Notes under the pieces: model-generated | What the model saw: only the letters and a program-made list of their open reading frames with translations | The model's database searches: none | Told to the model about the DNA's origin: nothing | Program-made: the position numbers and the translations under genes | Shown: piece after piece, positions 1 through 11,199 of the stretch | How positions within the stretch are numbered: position 1 is the stretch's first letter | Layout of the letters: every line of letters starts with the position of its first letter | From: Serripes groenlandicus | Taxonomy: Eukaryota; Mollusca; Bivalvia; Cardiida; Cardiidae | NCBI GenBank assembly: GCA_031761405.1 | Contig: JASEVX010000012.1 | Span: 22,933,723 to 22,997,722, forward strand | Direction: 5' to 3' | Length of the DNA stretch: 64,000 nt

Positions 1-180
1 CATTGTGACAAAAATCTGAAAAATGTCCATAAAAGATAGTTTAATTGTTAAATAAAGTTGAAAACATTGTGGCCAAAGGAGAAATTGCTCATCATGAGCA
101 ATTTCACCTTTGACCACAATGATTTCAAAAGTCGTCTACTGCAGAGGCGTCGGCAAGTGTCTATAGGTGGGAAAGGGTTA
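1..180. repeat. palindromic TTAA-type MITE, left part cut by the window edge
   Basis: Right part of the commonest repeat of the window. A full copy begins TTAACCCTTTCCC, ends GGGAAAGGGTTAA, and has a central hairpin built on GGAGAAATTGCTCA and its complement, next to CATTGTGGCAAAAGG and GTCGTCTGCTGCAG motifs. TTAA at both ends and CCCTTT termini suggest a non-autonomous piggyBac-like element (inference). Degenerate or partial copies not listed separately lie near 594-728, 1222-1690, 1800-1870, 9150-9300, 19430-19480, 26275-26433, 38812-38930, 41827-41995, 44122-44224 and 53536-53735. Confidence 0.7.
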
Positions 181-927
181 AACAAGAAGTGATCTATATC
201 AGGGGAAATTGTTAGCCAAATATACCCCAATATTATGGTTTATAATATCATGGAAATAGGGGTTGTCCACGTAACATTTTTAAAGTGATGTTCATTACAA
301 ACTGATTAAAAATAATATCAACGAGAACTGAATGTGACTGATCTGTTACCTTTTCTGTCACGTGCTTTGAAAACTTCTAAGGAAATAGATGGAACCCACC
401 TGGCGCTGTTTTCTTGAAACCACCGAAGTAGATACTCCACTGAGCATATGAATAAGTTATTGTATTCATCTCTAGAATAGAAGAATTTCTTAAATATTTA
501 CATTTCAAAATAGTACGGTTTAACGTTTCGTCTTGTATTCAATTTGTTTAACTGATGATTATTCCATTCCCACTTTCAGACACACTTTGACATACTGCAG
601 CAGACAATGTTAGTCATTTCTCCTTTTGCCACAATGTTTCCAACTCTATTATTGTTCTTTCATTGATATATAGAGATTTTCCATATCTTCAAAGTTGTCT
701 GCTGCAGATTTGTGGGAAAGGGTTCAGTCAGCCTTCTGCTTTAAAAAATATCCGAAATGAAAAATTCAATAACTGTCAAATTAAAATTATAATTCGGATA
801 CAAAGTTGAAGGCATTGAAGGAAAATGAGAAATGAGTTCTTTTCTCACAATGTTTTATCAGATGCCATCTGATACAGTGGGTTAAAAAGTTTTCTGTATC
901 TGTAAATAAATATTTTACTTCTTCCAG

Positions 928-1130
928 TTTTACGATAGAAGCTTGGATAAGCCTTGACAGCGGGTTTACGAGTGGCCCCTATCCTATAGCTTGTACTGCA
1001 GACGAGAACCTTTGCTTTTCTGTAGAGGGTGGGGTACTGAAGGGCAAGTATGGTGATGTGTCTGTGACGGGTTCCAGCACTTTGTCTGCCAGTTCCTGGC
1101 ATAATGTTATCTTAAGACATAGTATATCAT
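928..1130 (+). CDS. LamG gene, exon a
   Basis: Acceptor CTTCCAG and donor GTAAGT. The exon enters with one base of a codon, so an earlier exon is needed. It encodes the first strands of the LamG fold, with three cysteines (IACT, LCFS) and a SSWHNV motif typical of the central strand. An ORF on the opposite strand over 845-1102 is a shadow. Confidence 0.75.
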
Positions 1131-4100
1131 GTAAGTATATAACTTATTTTGCTCTTTATATTCCCTCAATAAGTGGTATCCTTTAAGATGTGGCCAATGG
1201 TCACACAAAATGCATCAAATTCAACCCTTTCCCATTTACAACGAATCTGCATTAGATGACATTAGATGACAGTGAAATATTTAGGCAAAAATATGGAAAT
1301 TGTCTATAAATTAAAGTTCTTTTAGCTATTCCGAGAATATGTGAGCTATGGTACTCACCCTGGCGTCAGTGTTTGTGTCACACCTTGGTTAGGGTTTTTC
1401 ATGCAAGTATATTAAGAGCCCATATTTCAGTAACTACTTTATGCATTGCACAGTTATTGCACTGAAACTTGATATAAACCTTCCAAGCCATCACACCTAT
1501 GTATATAATCAATTTAGTTAACTCTGTCATGCATATAATGCAAATGAGGTATAGTCAAGCCATTGTTAATGAAAAGAGTTGAAAACATTGTCGAAAAATG
1601 AAAAACATGCACAGAATGACACAATTTTTCTAAAAGTGTTTAAGGCAGATGCATCAAAATACTTCCGCATCTTGGAACGGTTAACTGTAAATCAATTGTC
1701 CCAAATGGCCAATCAACAGGTACGGTAATCAAATTCTTTATAACAATCATGTTTCAAAACTTGACATGACTCTGTATGCCACTTGTAACCCTTAACCTAC
1801 ATACAGACAGCTTCTTAAAACATTGTGGCAAAAGGAGCATAATATAAGGAGCTTATAATGAGCAATTTTTAACCAGGTTTTCCAAAGGAAAAATCTGGTT
1901 ATTAGTTTGGCGAAGTCGGCGGGCGGGCGTCAACTTTCCTTGTCCAGACCATAACTTTGCCATGCATAGAGATATTTTCAAATAACTTGGCACAAACATG
2001 CACCATATCAAGACGATGTGCCAAATGCAAAAAGAAATTCTGTATATTCAAGGTCAAGGTCACAGTGATAAGAAATAGACTTTAATTGAAATTTTCTTGT
2101 CCGGACCATAACTTTGTCATGCATAGAGATATTTTCAAATAACTTGGCACAAACATGCACCATAGCAAGACGATGTGCCAAATGCAAAACTTTTGTCTGT
2201 AGCTTCAAGGTCAAGGTCACAGTGACAACAAATAGACATCAGTTGAACTTTTCTTGTCCGGACAATAACTTTTTCATCCATAGAGATATTTTCAAATAGC
2301 TTGGAACAGATATACACCATATCAAGATGCTGTGTCATATGCACAATTTATGTGTTTAGCTTCCAGGTCAAGGTCACAGTGACAGAAAATATACTTTACT
2401 AGAACTTTTTTTGTTCAGACCATAACTTTACCATGCATATAGATATTTTCAATTTTTTTTTTTTGTGAATAATCAAATCTATAAAATTCTATAAGCAAAC
2501 ACAGCAGACCCTGATCAGACAGCTCCTACAGAAGCTGTCTGATCTGGATCTGAGGTCATGAAACTTACTCAATTTGAGCATGTTAACATAATTATTATGT
2601 CTCCCCCTGTATACAGGGGAGATATATTGTTTTTGTCCTTGGCGTCTGTCTGTCTGTCTGTCCTTCTGTCTGTCCGTCTGTCCGAAATCGTGTCCGCTCC
2701 ATATCTCCAAGACGGCTTGAAGGATTTTCATGAAACTTGGCTCACATGTTCACCTCATCAAGGCGACGTGCAGAACCCGCGTCTCGACAATATAGGGTCA
2801 AGGTCAAGGTCACGCTTGAAGGTCAAAGGTTTGAGGCTTTATTTCGTGTCCGCTCCATATCTCCCAGACGGCTTGAAGGATTTTCATGAAACTTGGGTCA
2901 CATGTTCACCTCATCAAGGCGACGTGCAGAACCCGCGTCTCGACAATATAGGGTCAAGGTCAAGGTCACACTTGAAGGTCAAAGGTTTGAGGCTTTATTT
3001 CGTGTCCGCTCCATATCTCCGAGACGGCTTGAAGGATTTTCATGAAACTTGGGTCACATGTTCACCTCATCAAGGCGACGTGCAGAACCTGCGTCTCGAC
3101 AATATAGGGTCAAGGTCAAGGTCACGCTTGAATGTCAAAGGTTTGAGGCTTTATTTCGTGTCCGCTCCATATCTCCCACACGGCTTGAAGGATTTTCATG
3201 AAACTTGGGTCACATGTTTACCTCATCAAGGCGACGTGCAGAACCCGCGTCTCGACAATATAGGGTCAATGTCAAGGTCACGCTTGAAGGTCAAAGGTTT
3301 GAGGCTTTATTTCGTGTCCGCTCCATATCTGTCCCAAATTTATAGGTTGGAATGTTTTGAGAGATTTTGACAGATATTTGAGGGGAGACATCTGTTTTTT
3401 GCAAAAACAATTCTAGTTACTATTGTAGTTTACACTTAGATTACAAGGCTAGGAAATTGGCTGGTTGCAAAGTAGATTTCAGTTACAAACTAAAAGTAGA
3501 TTTTTTTTTTTCCAAACTTTGTCCTCAAGCTAACAGAGCTTTTTTAGTTTGAGCATCATGCTCAAACTAAAAATGCTTTGTAACCATGGCGACAAACTCC
3601 AAACATGGATTTTATTCTCATCGTTGGTTTGTAATTTCACCCTATTTTGCAATGAGCATATTTCATAAACTTGTAACTCAAGCATCTAACTTCAACAACA
3701 ATATTTCCATTACATTCTCAAATTGAGTAAGTTTCATAACCTCGGGCCCTGGATCTAGTCTGTTTGTTGCATAAACGTGTTACTATCAAGTAAAGGGTTA
3801 AGGCAGATCACTGATTATCAACCTGGCATTAGGGATCCTAAAATGTGGCTGCTTACAACAAAAGGTTGCTTAATATCTGTTATCTATTATATGTTCTTAA
3901 TAAATGAGGCCATCAACACACGATTGACTGTATTGAACTGATATTTGTTAGATAAAATTGTGATATATTTAATTGACAAAGTAATTATGATTATTCATCA
4001 ATAGAAATATTCCCTGTTACTTGAATTACTAGCTTTGATTAACTATTAACAGAAAGATTTGACAGATCTGTTAATTCTTAATCAAACAACTTCCATTATA

Positions 4101-7100
4101 GAAAATCTGGTTTCATGGAATTTCCATGTCTTGTTCCCTTTGCCACAATTTTTTTCAGCTTTATTGAATAATTGCTCTTTCATTAGTATCTCCGGCATTA
4201 ATTAATGAAACACTTTGTTGTTTGTACTCAAAATAATTCTCTCAGTGAATCAAGCTATTAGTACCCACAACACTGGGTTTAACCCTTTCCCACTAAAATC
4301 AAATTTGCAGCACATGACTTTGAAAACATCTCAGTAAAAAATATGGTAAACCACTATAAAGTGAAATTTAATTATTGAATAGAGCAATTTCTCCTCTTGT
4401 TAAAATGTAGTCTGCTGCATGTCTACAAGTGGGAAAGGGTTAATTAAGGTTCATATAAGGGTTTTGTAACAATAAATACAGTCAAACCTGTGCTAAAGAC
4501 CATCTTAGAAAAGTGATTCCCTGTCTATAGCAACCACACTTTTAGTTTCCCAATTACTCATTTTCTGCATAAATGACCCTGTGATTAAAGGCCACCTTTG
4601 AACTAAGACCATGTTGTTATGTTCCCATGGATGGTCTTTATACACAGGTTCCACTGTATACACTTTGTCTAATGTTTTGGGTCTCTCTATTTTCAGCACA
4701 AACCATCACACTATTTTTAGATGGTACACAGGATGGACAGCAGACTGTCTCTGACATATTTAATTGGGTAAGGCAAGTCTTTTATTGACCCGTTTGTCTG
4801 ATATACTTAGGTTGCCTGCATTGGCGCATAGGGATAAAATATTTGTCGTCTATTCATTAGTCTATCTGCCACACATTCACTTACGGATATATTGGCAGTC
4901 GACACGTGTGTTCCTTCTAACACTCTTGTTAACCCTTTCCCACGTACAACAAACAGGCTCCATAAATGAGAGTTTAATTATTAAAAAGAGTTGAAAACAT
5001 TGTGGCAAAAGGAGAAATTGCTCATCTTGAGCAATTTCTGCTTTTGTCACAATGTTTTCAAAAGACGTCTGCACCTGAGGTGTCAGAAAGCGTCTTTATG
5101 AGGGAAAGGTTAAGTGTTGTCATTGGACCATGATTGATGGATTGTTTGGTGTTTTATGTTAATTTCAAAAGAAATATCACAGTATTTCCTGGGTAAGTTA
5201 CCAGTACTATTTGTCCATTTATCCTGAAAATAGTCAGTCAGTTGTTATGCTTACCCCACAACCCTGATTACCAAGAAGGGCAGCAGTTACTACCATTTTA
5301 AAGTCTTTGGTATGACCTGGCCGAGGGAATCTAACCCTTGACCTACCACACCAGAGACAGATGCTCTACCACTACACCATCAGACCATGAAAGAAATCTT
5401 CTAGTAAAGAATCAGTACACTAACCAGACCACAACATTGGGTGGACTGAATTGTAACCACATGTTTACAGGTTTACCAACATTGAGGTTCATATACTAGT
5501 TTTTAATAAGCTGGAATCTTCCATTTTCATAATTATTATACTAGTTTTTAATGAGCTGGAATCTTCCATTTTCATATGTCAACGTTCATATACTAGTTTT
5601 TAATAAGCTGGAATCTTCCATTTTCATATGTCAACGTTCATATATACTAGTTTTTCAATCAATTGTCAAAGTTGATATGCTAATTTTTCAATAAAATGGA
5701 ATCTTATGATTCTTACATGTGCCTGTGCCTATATTTGATTTCCTTTATTTTCCCTTTTAGACATCAGTAGCAAGTGCAGATCGTACAATGTATATAGGAA
5801 AAGGTAACTCCACGTTTTTCAGAGGAACTGTTGATGAGGTATGTATACAAAATAAGTATCAATTATGTTAAGATCGGAGTTATAAATGACAGGCGCACAC
5901 TTATCCATATGGGTCATTCAGTTTACAGTTTATTCAAAAGTGTTATGTAGGCCACAGGCCTATACCCAAGATACAGAACATATATACAATGAATGTGAAG
6001 TGCAAACATCATTACATTGATAAGTACCGGTATATACAATTATACATTATACAGAATAACAATGTGAAGGTAATTTCAAGATTGAAAGTAAAAAAACATC
6101 TTGCTAGATTTCTAGATGTTAAAAAGAAGTCTTTTACCAAAGCTGCTCATAAAGGAATTTCTCAATTCTAATGCATGGTCACAAAATAAACATGTAAGGT
6201 ATTCTCTTGGAATATCCCTATATCTGCCTTCTTCGGTCATTAAACAATGTCTCAGCCTACGAAAAGAAGCTTAAAACATGGATCATTCAAATGAACCAAT
6301 AAAACCTACATTTGCGACCAGCAAAGATTCAGATCAGCCTGCTCCTCCACATTCAGGCATTATTGAAGCCTCCCGAGAAAGGCTGAGACGAAGAATGCAA
6401 TTTGATATCAGAATTACTATTTATGTCAATACCTCTGAAGGTTGGTTTTTCGCGTGACATTGCACCAAAATGACAACAAACTAGCTCCAAAATTATAAAA
6501 AGTATGTTCTGTGCTCAGAAATTGTGCTCAAGCATCTGATTTGTTAGAAGCGGATTCATTCTTGAAACTGACAAATTCTTGAAAAATGTCTTTGCCTTTT
6601 TCTCAGGGGGAAATTATTTTAAATGAGCCAAAACACAAAAATTACAACAAATCCGAGATTACATGTGATTGAAGCTGATGACTAAATATCACATGACGTC
6701 TTGATAAAGAGAAAGGATGCTAGGCTGCATTCAGATTTAAATCATGTAACAATATTTGCATCCCTATTTTGTGGAGGGCAGCCGTAAAATTAAAATTTAA
6801 ATTTAAATTTGCCGTAATTGGAATTAAGTGTAGATGTGCACTGCACTCACCCTGGGTTCATATTGAAGCTTGCATACTTGTGAATGACACATTTTGACAC
6901 ATCTGCAGCCGATGACTTTTGAAAGCATTGTGTCGAAATAACACCTAATGATGAATTTTTATGCCCCCACGGAATCTCCGATTCGGGGGGCATATAGTTT
7001 TTGGCCTGTCTGTCTGTCTGTCTGTTGGTCTGCACGTCTGTCTGCACAAAAAAAACTTTAACCTTGGCCATTACTTTTGAACCATAACAGGTACGGCTAC

Positions 7101-9094
7101 CATATTTCACATGTGTATTCCTTGTGACATGACCTTTCTGTCAGTACCAACATTTTTGACCTTGCGCCCTTGACCTTTGACCTAGATGTTGCCATTCTCG
7201 AAAAAAACTTTAACCTTGGCCATTACTTTTGAACCATAACAGATACGGCTACCATATTTCACATGTGTATTCCTTGTGACATGACCTTTCTGTCAGTACC
7301 AACATTTTTGACCTTGCGACCTTGACCTTTGACCTAGATGTTGCCATACTAAAAAAAACCTTTAACCTTGGCCATTTCTTTTGAACCATAACAGGTACGG
7401 CTACCATATTTCACATGTGTATTCCTTGTGACATGACCTTTCTGTCAGTACCAACATTTTTGACCTTGCGACCTTGACCTTTGACCTAGATGTTGCCATT
7501 CTCGAAAAAAACTTTAACCTTGGCCATTACTTTTGAACCATAACAGATACGGCTACCATATTTCACATGTGTATTCCTTGTGACATGACCTTTCTGTCAG
7601 TACCAACATTTTTCACCTTGCGACCTTGACCTTGACCTAGATGTTGCCATTCTCGAAAAAAACTTTAACCTTGGCCATTACTTTTGAACCATAACAGGTA
7701 TGGCTACCATATTTCACATGTCAGTACCAACATTTTTGACCTTGCGACCTTGACCTTTGACCTAGATGTTGCCATTCTCGAAAAAAACTTTAACCTTGAC
7801 CACTTCTTTTGAACCATAACAGGTACGGCTACCATATTTCACATGTGTATTCCTTGTGACATGACCTTTCTGTCAGTACCAACAATTTTGACCTTGCGAC
7901 CTTGACCTTTGACCTAGATGTTGCCATTCTCGAAAAAAACTTTAACCTTGGCCATTACTTTTGAACCATAACAGATACGGCTACCATATTTCACATGTGT
8001 ATTCCTTGTGACATGACCTTTCTGTCAGTACCAACATTTTTATGCCCCCCCGGAATCTCCGATTCGGGGGGCATATAGTTTTTGGCCTGTCTGTTGGTCT
8101 GCACGTCTGTCTGCACAAAAAAACCTTTAACCTTGACCACTGCTTTTGAACCATAACAGGTACGGCTACCATATTTCACATGTGTATTCCTTGTGACATG
8201 ACCTTTCTGTCAGTACCAAATTTTTTGACCTTGCGACCTTGACCTTTGACCTAGATGTAGTTTTTGGCCTGTCTGCCCGAAAAAAACTTTAACCTTGACC
8301 ACTACTTTTGAACCATAACAGGTACGGCTACCATATTTCACATGTGTATTCCTTGTGACATTACCTTTCTGTCAGTACCAAAATGTTTGACCTTGCGACC
8401 TTGACCTTTGACCTAGATGTTGCCATTCTCGAAAAAAACTTTAACCTTAGCCATTACTTTTGAACCATAACAGGTACGGCTACCATATTTCACATGTGTA
8501 TTCCTTGTGACATGACCTTTCTGTCAGTACATTTTTGACCTTGCGACCTTGACCTTTGACCTAGATGTTGCCATTCTCAATTTTTTTTTTTTCCTTCCCC
8601 AATACTTTTGAACAATAACAGGTAAGGCTACCATATTTCACATGTGTATACCTTGCGACCTTGACCTTTGACCTAGATGTTGCCATTGGGGGGCATCAGT
8701 GTTTCACAAACACATCTTGTTTCCTTTTGCTATGCTGTCAACTGTATTAAACAATTATACTTTCATTTACAGAGATTAATTAATAGTTTTGCCAAGATGT
8801 TTTCGAAGTCGTATGCTGCAGATGTCCTGGGAAAGGGTCAATGCAGTAAGGCTGGTTTCCAGGGTTATGGCTAATAAAACAAAATTCTCCTTCCAGATTC
8901 GATTTTACAGTGAAGCCATTCTAGACACTGAAATAACCGCTCACATCTCACTCGCCTCGCTTGAACGTGAAATCTTGAAGAATTACGGGGCCATTCATTT
9001 CCGTATGGAGGAGTCCGCCGCCGCAACATCACTGACGAATTCTGGTTATCTGTCATCAGCATCGGCTCAGTTGTCTGGTGGTACATTTGTGACG
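928..9094 (+). CDS. laminin-G/ConA-like domain protein, four internal exons (gene open to the left)
   Basis: Spliced exons 928-1130, 4697-4767, 5761-5838 and 8897-9094 give one open frame of about 183 residues. All borders are AG/GT and the phases agree: exon 1 ends with one base of a codon that exon 2 completes, and the next two junctions fall between codons. The peptide has the look of a LamG/Laminin_G_3 beta sandwich: FTIEAWISLDSG at the start, SSWHNVILRHS, then TITLFLDGTQDG, TMYIGKGNSTFFRGTVDE and IRFYSEAILDTEI. The last exon begins a second module (AIHFRMEESAAATSL). Such domains bind glycans or matrix proteins and are usually extracellular; no signal peptide or membrane segment is in view. 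Upstream exons lie outside the window. I could not find the next exon, so the C-terminus is unknown. Confidence 0.75.
1871..2460 (+). repeat. tandem repeat element with AACCAG...CTGGTT hairpin head
   Basis: A hairpin head (AACCAG, TTCC/GGAA, CTGGTT) is followed by a GGCGGGCGGGC stretch and then about four roughly 145 bp monomers, each with CCATAACTTTG, ATGCATAGAGATATTTTCAAAT and TCAAGGTCAAGGTCACAGTGA. Small ORFs on both strands here are products of the repeat. The right end is unclear, near a T-run at 2452-2463. Confidence 0.6.
2543..3757. mobile_element. inverted-repeat-bounded element hosting a nested tandem-repeat element
   Basis: Sequence at 2543-2583 (GGATCTGAGGTCATGAAACT and on) recurs inverted at 3716-3757 (AGTTTCATAACCTCGGGCCC). 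Together they look like about 40 bp terminal inverted repeats of a DNA element with no coding capacity, into which the element at 2598-3416 inserted. A perfect 33 bp palindrome (16 bp arms, one central base) lies at 3541-3573. Confidence 0.45.
2598..3416 (+). mobile_element. TGTCTCC-headed rolling-circle-like element, 4-monomer copy
   Basis: The head is a hairpin (TCTCCCCCTGTATACAGGGG AGA), followed by GTCT microsatellite, four 156 bp monomers, and an end consisting of a hairpin (TGTTTTT...AAAAACA) then ATTCTAG before T. The insertion sits between A and T. Hairpin plus CTAG with A|T insertion is the Helitron signature (family knowledge); no Rep/helicase is present, so it is non-autonomous. 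The 270-codon ORF over 2558-3370 exists because the monomer length is a multiple of three. A sister copy is at 58743-60159. Confidence 0.6.
4279..4443. repeat. TTAA-type palindromic MITE copy
   Basis: Bounded by TTAACCCTTTCCC and GGGAAAGGGTTAA. About 165 bp; the central hairpin is partly lost. Confidence 0.7.
4697..4767 (+). CDS. LamG gene, exon b
   Basis: 71 nt exon after TATTTTCAG, donor GTAAGG. It encodes QTITLFLDGTQDG and ends at a tryptophan codon, phase 0. The LFLDG strand is the most diagnostic LamG motif here. It is too short for an ORF search. Confidence 0.75.
4929..5113. repeat. TTAA-type palindromic MITE copy with intact central hairpin
   Basis: TTAACCCTTTCCC on the left and GGGAAAGGTTAA on the right. 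The centre holds the CATTGTGGCAAAAGGAGAAA arm facing its complement. Confidence 0.75.
5128..5395 (-). repeat. tRNA-derived SINE copy (family S1, reverse orientation)
   Basis: Read on the minus strand it has a tRNA-like head with a pol III B-box region, then GACTTTAAAATGGTAGTAAC, the ACTGGTAACTTACCCAGG segment and a tail with ATTGATTG-like sequence. Other S1 copies: 12215-12425 (-), 12430-12625 (-), 13775-14005 (+, B box GGTTCGATTCCC at about 13833), 18063-18300 (-), 38512-38745 (-), 39428-39645 (+), 43420-43690 (+), 44870-45025 (+), 45235-45425 (+). Confidence 0.65.
5488..5660. repeat. short tandem repeat, about 3 copies of ACTAGTTTTTAATAAGCTGG
   Basis: Three copies of a 52-66 bp unit containing ACTAGTTTTTAATRAGCTGG and AATCTTCCATTTTCATA, with a decayed fourth copy up to about 5710. 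It lies about 100 bp before LamG exon c, inside the intron. Confidence 0.7.
5761..5838 (+). CDS. LamG gene, exon c
   Basis: 78 nt exon (26 codons, phase 0 at both ends) after a pyrimidine-rich CCCTTTTAG acceptor, donor GTATGT. It encodes MYIGKGNSTFFRGTVDE, the strand-turn-strand typical of LamG; the asparagine in GNST is a potential N-glycosylation site. Confidence 0.75.
6880..8840. repeat. TTAA-type MITE split by a tandem-repeat insertion
   Basis: The left half (CATCTGCAGCCGATGACTTTTG to about 6955) and the right half (TTTCCTTTTGCTATGCTGTC through GTCGTATGCTGCAGATG to GGGAAAGGG at about 8835) are the two sides of one MITE. They are interrupted at 6960-8719 by the TATGCCCCC-headed element. 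Confidence 0.6.
6960..8719 (+). mobile_element. TATGCCCCC-headed rolling-circle-like element with about 10 monomers
   Basis: The head hairpin (GCCCCC..GATTCGGGGGGC) is followed by GTCTGTCTGTCT and a tandem array of roughly 155 bp monomers with fixed words TTTGAACCATAACAGGTACG, CATGTGTATTCCTTGTGACA and TTGACCTTTGACCTAGATG. A second head occurs at 8041, so two copies may be fused. It ends GTGTTTCACAAACAC (hairpin), ATCTTG, T. About nine monomers keep TGACCTTTGACCT, a DR1-type motif. A one-monomer copy is at 54772-55021. No protein is encoded. Confidence 0.65.
8897..9094 (+). CDS. LamG gene, exon d and start of a second module
   Basis: 198 nt, 66 codons, phase 0, acceptor CTTCCAG, donor GTATGT. 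It finishes the first domain (IRFYSEAILDTEI) and opens a second (HFRMEESAAATSL, then SAQLSGGTFVT). If the donor is not used, the frame continues to a stop at 9158-9160, which would be a short alternative end. Confidence 0.75.
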
Positions 9095-9419
9095 GTATGT
9101 TATTTAACCTGTTCTTGTTTGTTGACGAATTTTAATGCATCTGTAGCAGATGGCTATTAATGAGCAATTTTTGCTTTTACCACAACGTTGTCAAGTCTAT
9201 TCAATAATAATTAGTTTATATATAAAGATTTGTCATATTTTGCCTAATTATTTTCAAAAGTTATCTGCTGCAGAATTGTTGTATGTAATAAAGGGGTTAG
9301 AGCTTTACCAGCTATAGATGACAACTTCAGAAATAATTGTAGAAAAAAAAGAAAGAGTTTGTTTTTGAACAATTTATCCTTTGCCAGACCTAAGCTTCAC
9401 TGCAGTTTAAACTGCTTGT

Positions 9420-9710
9420 ATAGATCCGATGACTGCCTATTACAGGTCATCTCAGATTGACCTTTGCGTCAGCCAATGAAAATGTCACCTACTTAATTGT
9501 TAGGTATCAATAGGGGAGATAACCAATATAACTGAACAAGATTGAGAAGCGATGATGGCGGCGCTTTGTATAGAAAGCATTTTCATAGGAAAAACAAGTA
9601 TTGGTTGCATCATGCAATTTCATTGAGCATAAAAATGAGTTTGTGCTCTTGAATAGTTAAGGTGAATCCGAGATGACCTTGTATGCAGTATCATCAGATC
9701 CAATATAAGT
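9420..9710. mobile_element. MITE with about 40 bp imperfect terminal inverted repeats
   Basis: GATCCGATGACTGCC...GGTCATCTCAGATTGACC at the left faces GGTGAATCCGAGATGACC...GCAGTATCATCAGATCC at the right. About 290 bp, no ORF. Inside is GATGGCGGCGC, a YY1-like word. Confidence 0.6.
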
Positions 9711-10003
9711 CTTTTGATATGAGATTAATGAGATTGACTGTAGAACTGGTAACTTACCTAGGAAATGCCTTGATATAACTGAAACATTGTTGAAAGCGGT
9801 GTGAAACACCGAACAATCAATCAATCAATATTTAAAGATGTTACATTGTTCATCCCATAGAGTATATCTCACAAGATATGGTTATTAGTTGATTGTTATT
9901 TATCTATCCTTTCAGAGCTACCAACAATATAGACAGTTCCAAATAGCATTTCCTAACAACTAATCAAGGGGCAATTGATGAGTTCAAGCCGATATTATAT
10001 CTA

Positions 10004-10233
10004 TTAACCCTTTCCCCTTTACAACAAATCTACAGCAGACGACTTTAAAGTATCTAGACCAAAACACTCAGAAAATCTCAATAGTCAAAGGTATAGTTCC
10101 TTAAAAAAGTTGAAATCATTCTAACAAAAGGGGAAATTGTTCATTATGAGCAATTTCTCCTTTTATCACAATATTTTCAAAAGTTGTCTGCTGCAGAGGC
10201 TTCAGAATGTGTCTATATGTGGGAAAGGGTTAA
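10004..10233. repeat. TTAA-type palindromic MITE, near full-length copy
   Basis: 230 bp between two TTAA sites. It contains both GCAGACGACTTT and GTCGTCTGCTGCAG and the central hairpin; the best-preserved copy in the window for defining the family. Confidence 0.8.
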
Positions 10234-10301
10234 TTATCTGTTTTGTTATGTAAATATAGAGACAGTACACATGTGTGTTGTTTATTAGGCGCCTGTAAAA
10301 A

Positions 10302-11197
10302 AGTGGATTTTAGATCACTTGATTCGAAGGCTCAAGGTGATCTGTTCTGATCACTCTCTGTCAGTCTACCTTCTGTTGTTTAATTGTTGCATCTCCTCTG
10401 AAACCCTTGAACCAATTTTAAATAAACTTCACAAGTATGTTCTTTTGGTAATACTTTGTCGAAATTGCTAAAATATTTTTATTCTGTAAAGAACTGTTAA
10501 AATTCTTCTCCTCTAAATCTGCTTGTCTGATTAAAAAAATATTTGGACAGAAATGTTTCTTAGGTGATCCTATACAAACATTGTTCAGGTTAAAAACCAT
10601 GGCTTTCAGGGGGCACCAGGAAAGGGGCAAAATGACAACATTTCTACTTCTACAATGAAAGTTCTTATCTGATTTCAAGATAATTAAGCAGAAATGTTCA
10701 CTTAATGACATAACTTGTTCAAGCCATATTAATTTAGTGAAAAACATAGCCATCAGCAGGTATGAAAAAGTGGTATCGACAAAGTTTAAATTCTTCTCTT
10801 CTCAGAAAGTGTTTGTCAGATTTCAAGATGTTTTTGACTTTTGTTACTTTTACTGAATATGTTGGAGCTAAATTAATGGTTTCAAAGCATAGTTGCTAGG
10901 AGGCATGAGAAAGGTGGGTAAAATGACAAAACTTTCAAATTATTCTCCTGAATCTGCTTGTCACATTTCAACATCTGCACAAACAGCTCAAGCCATATGG
11001 ATTGGTTGAAAAATATGGCTGCCAGGAACAGGGCTTGTTTAGAATGTCTTATCCGTTGCATGCTGTTTCATTTACAATGTTCAATCATTGCAGTTTCTTT
11101 CAAGCTCTTGATCAATTTTACGCCGACTTTAGCTGTTATACATTTGCTACTTAACCTTCACCGAAGGAATCAATTTAGAGCCATCTTGACCCTCTTG
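10302..11197 (+). mobile_element. rolling-circle-like element with GATCACTTGA hairpin head
   Basis: Starts TTTTAGATCACTTGATTCGA with a hairpin to TCAAGGTGATC, has three degenerate internal monomers (each with GGCATGAGAAAGGTG- or CTGCTTGTC-like words), and ends CATCTTGACCCTCTTG. ORFs inside on either strand are not conserved between monomers. Confidence 0.45.
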
Positions 11198-11199
11198 GT

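Noticed and set aside
6960..8719. CRISPR-like array
   Set aside because: Adjacent 155 bp monomers without unique spacers in a eukaryotic genome; an ordinary tandem repeat in a transposable element.
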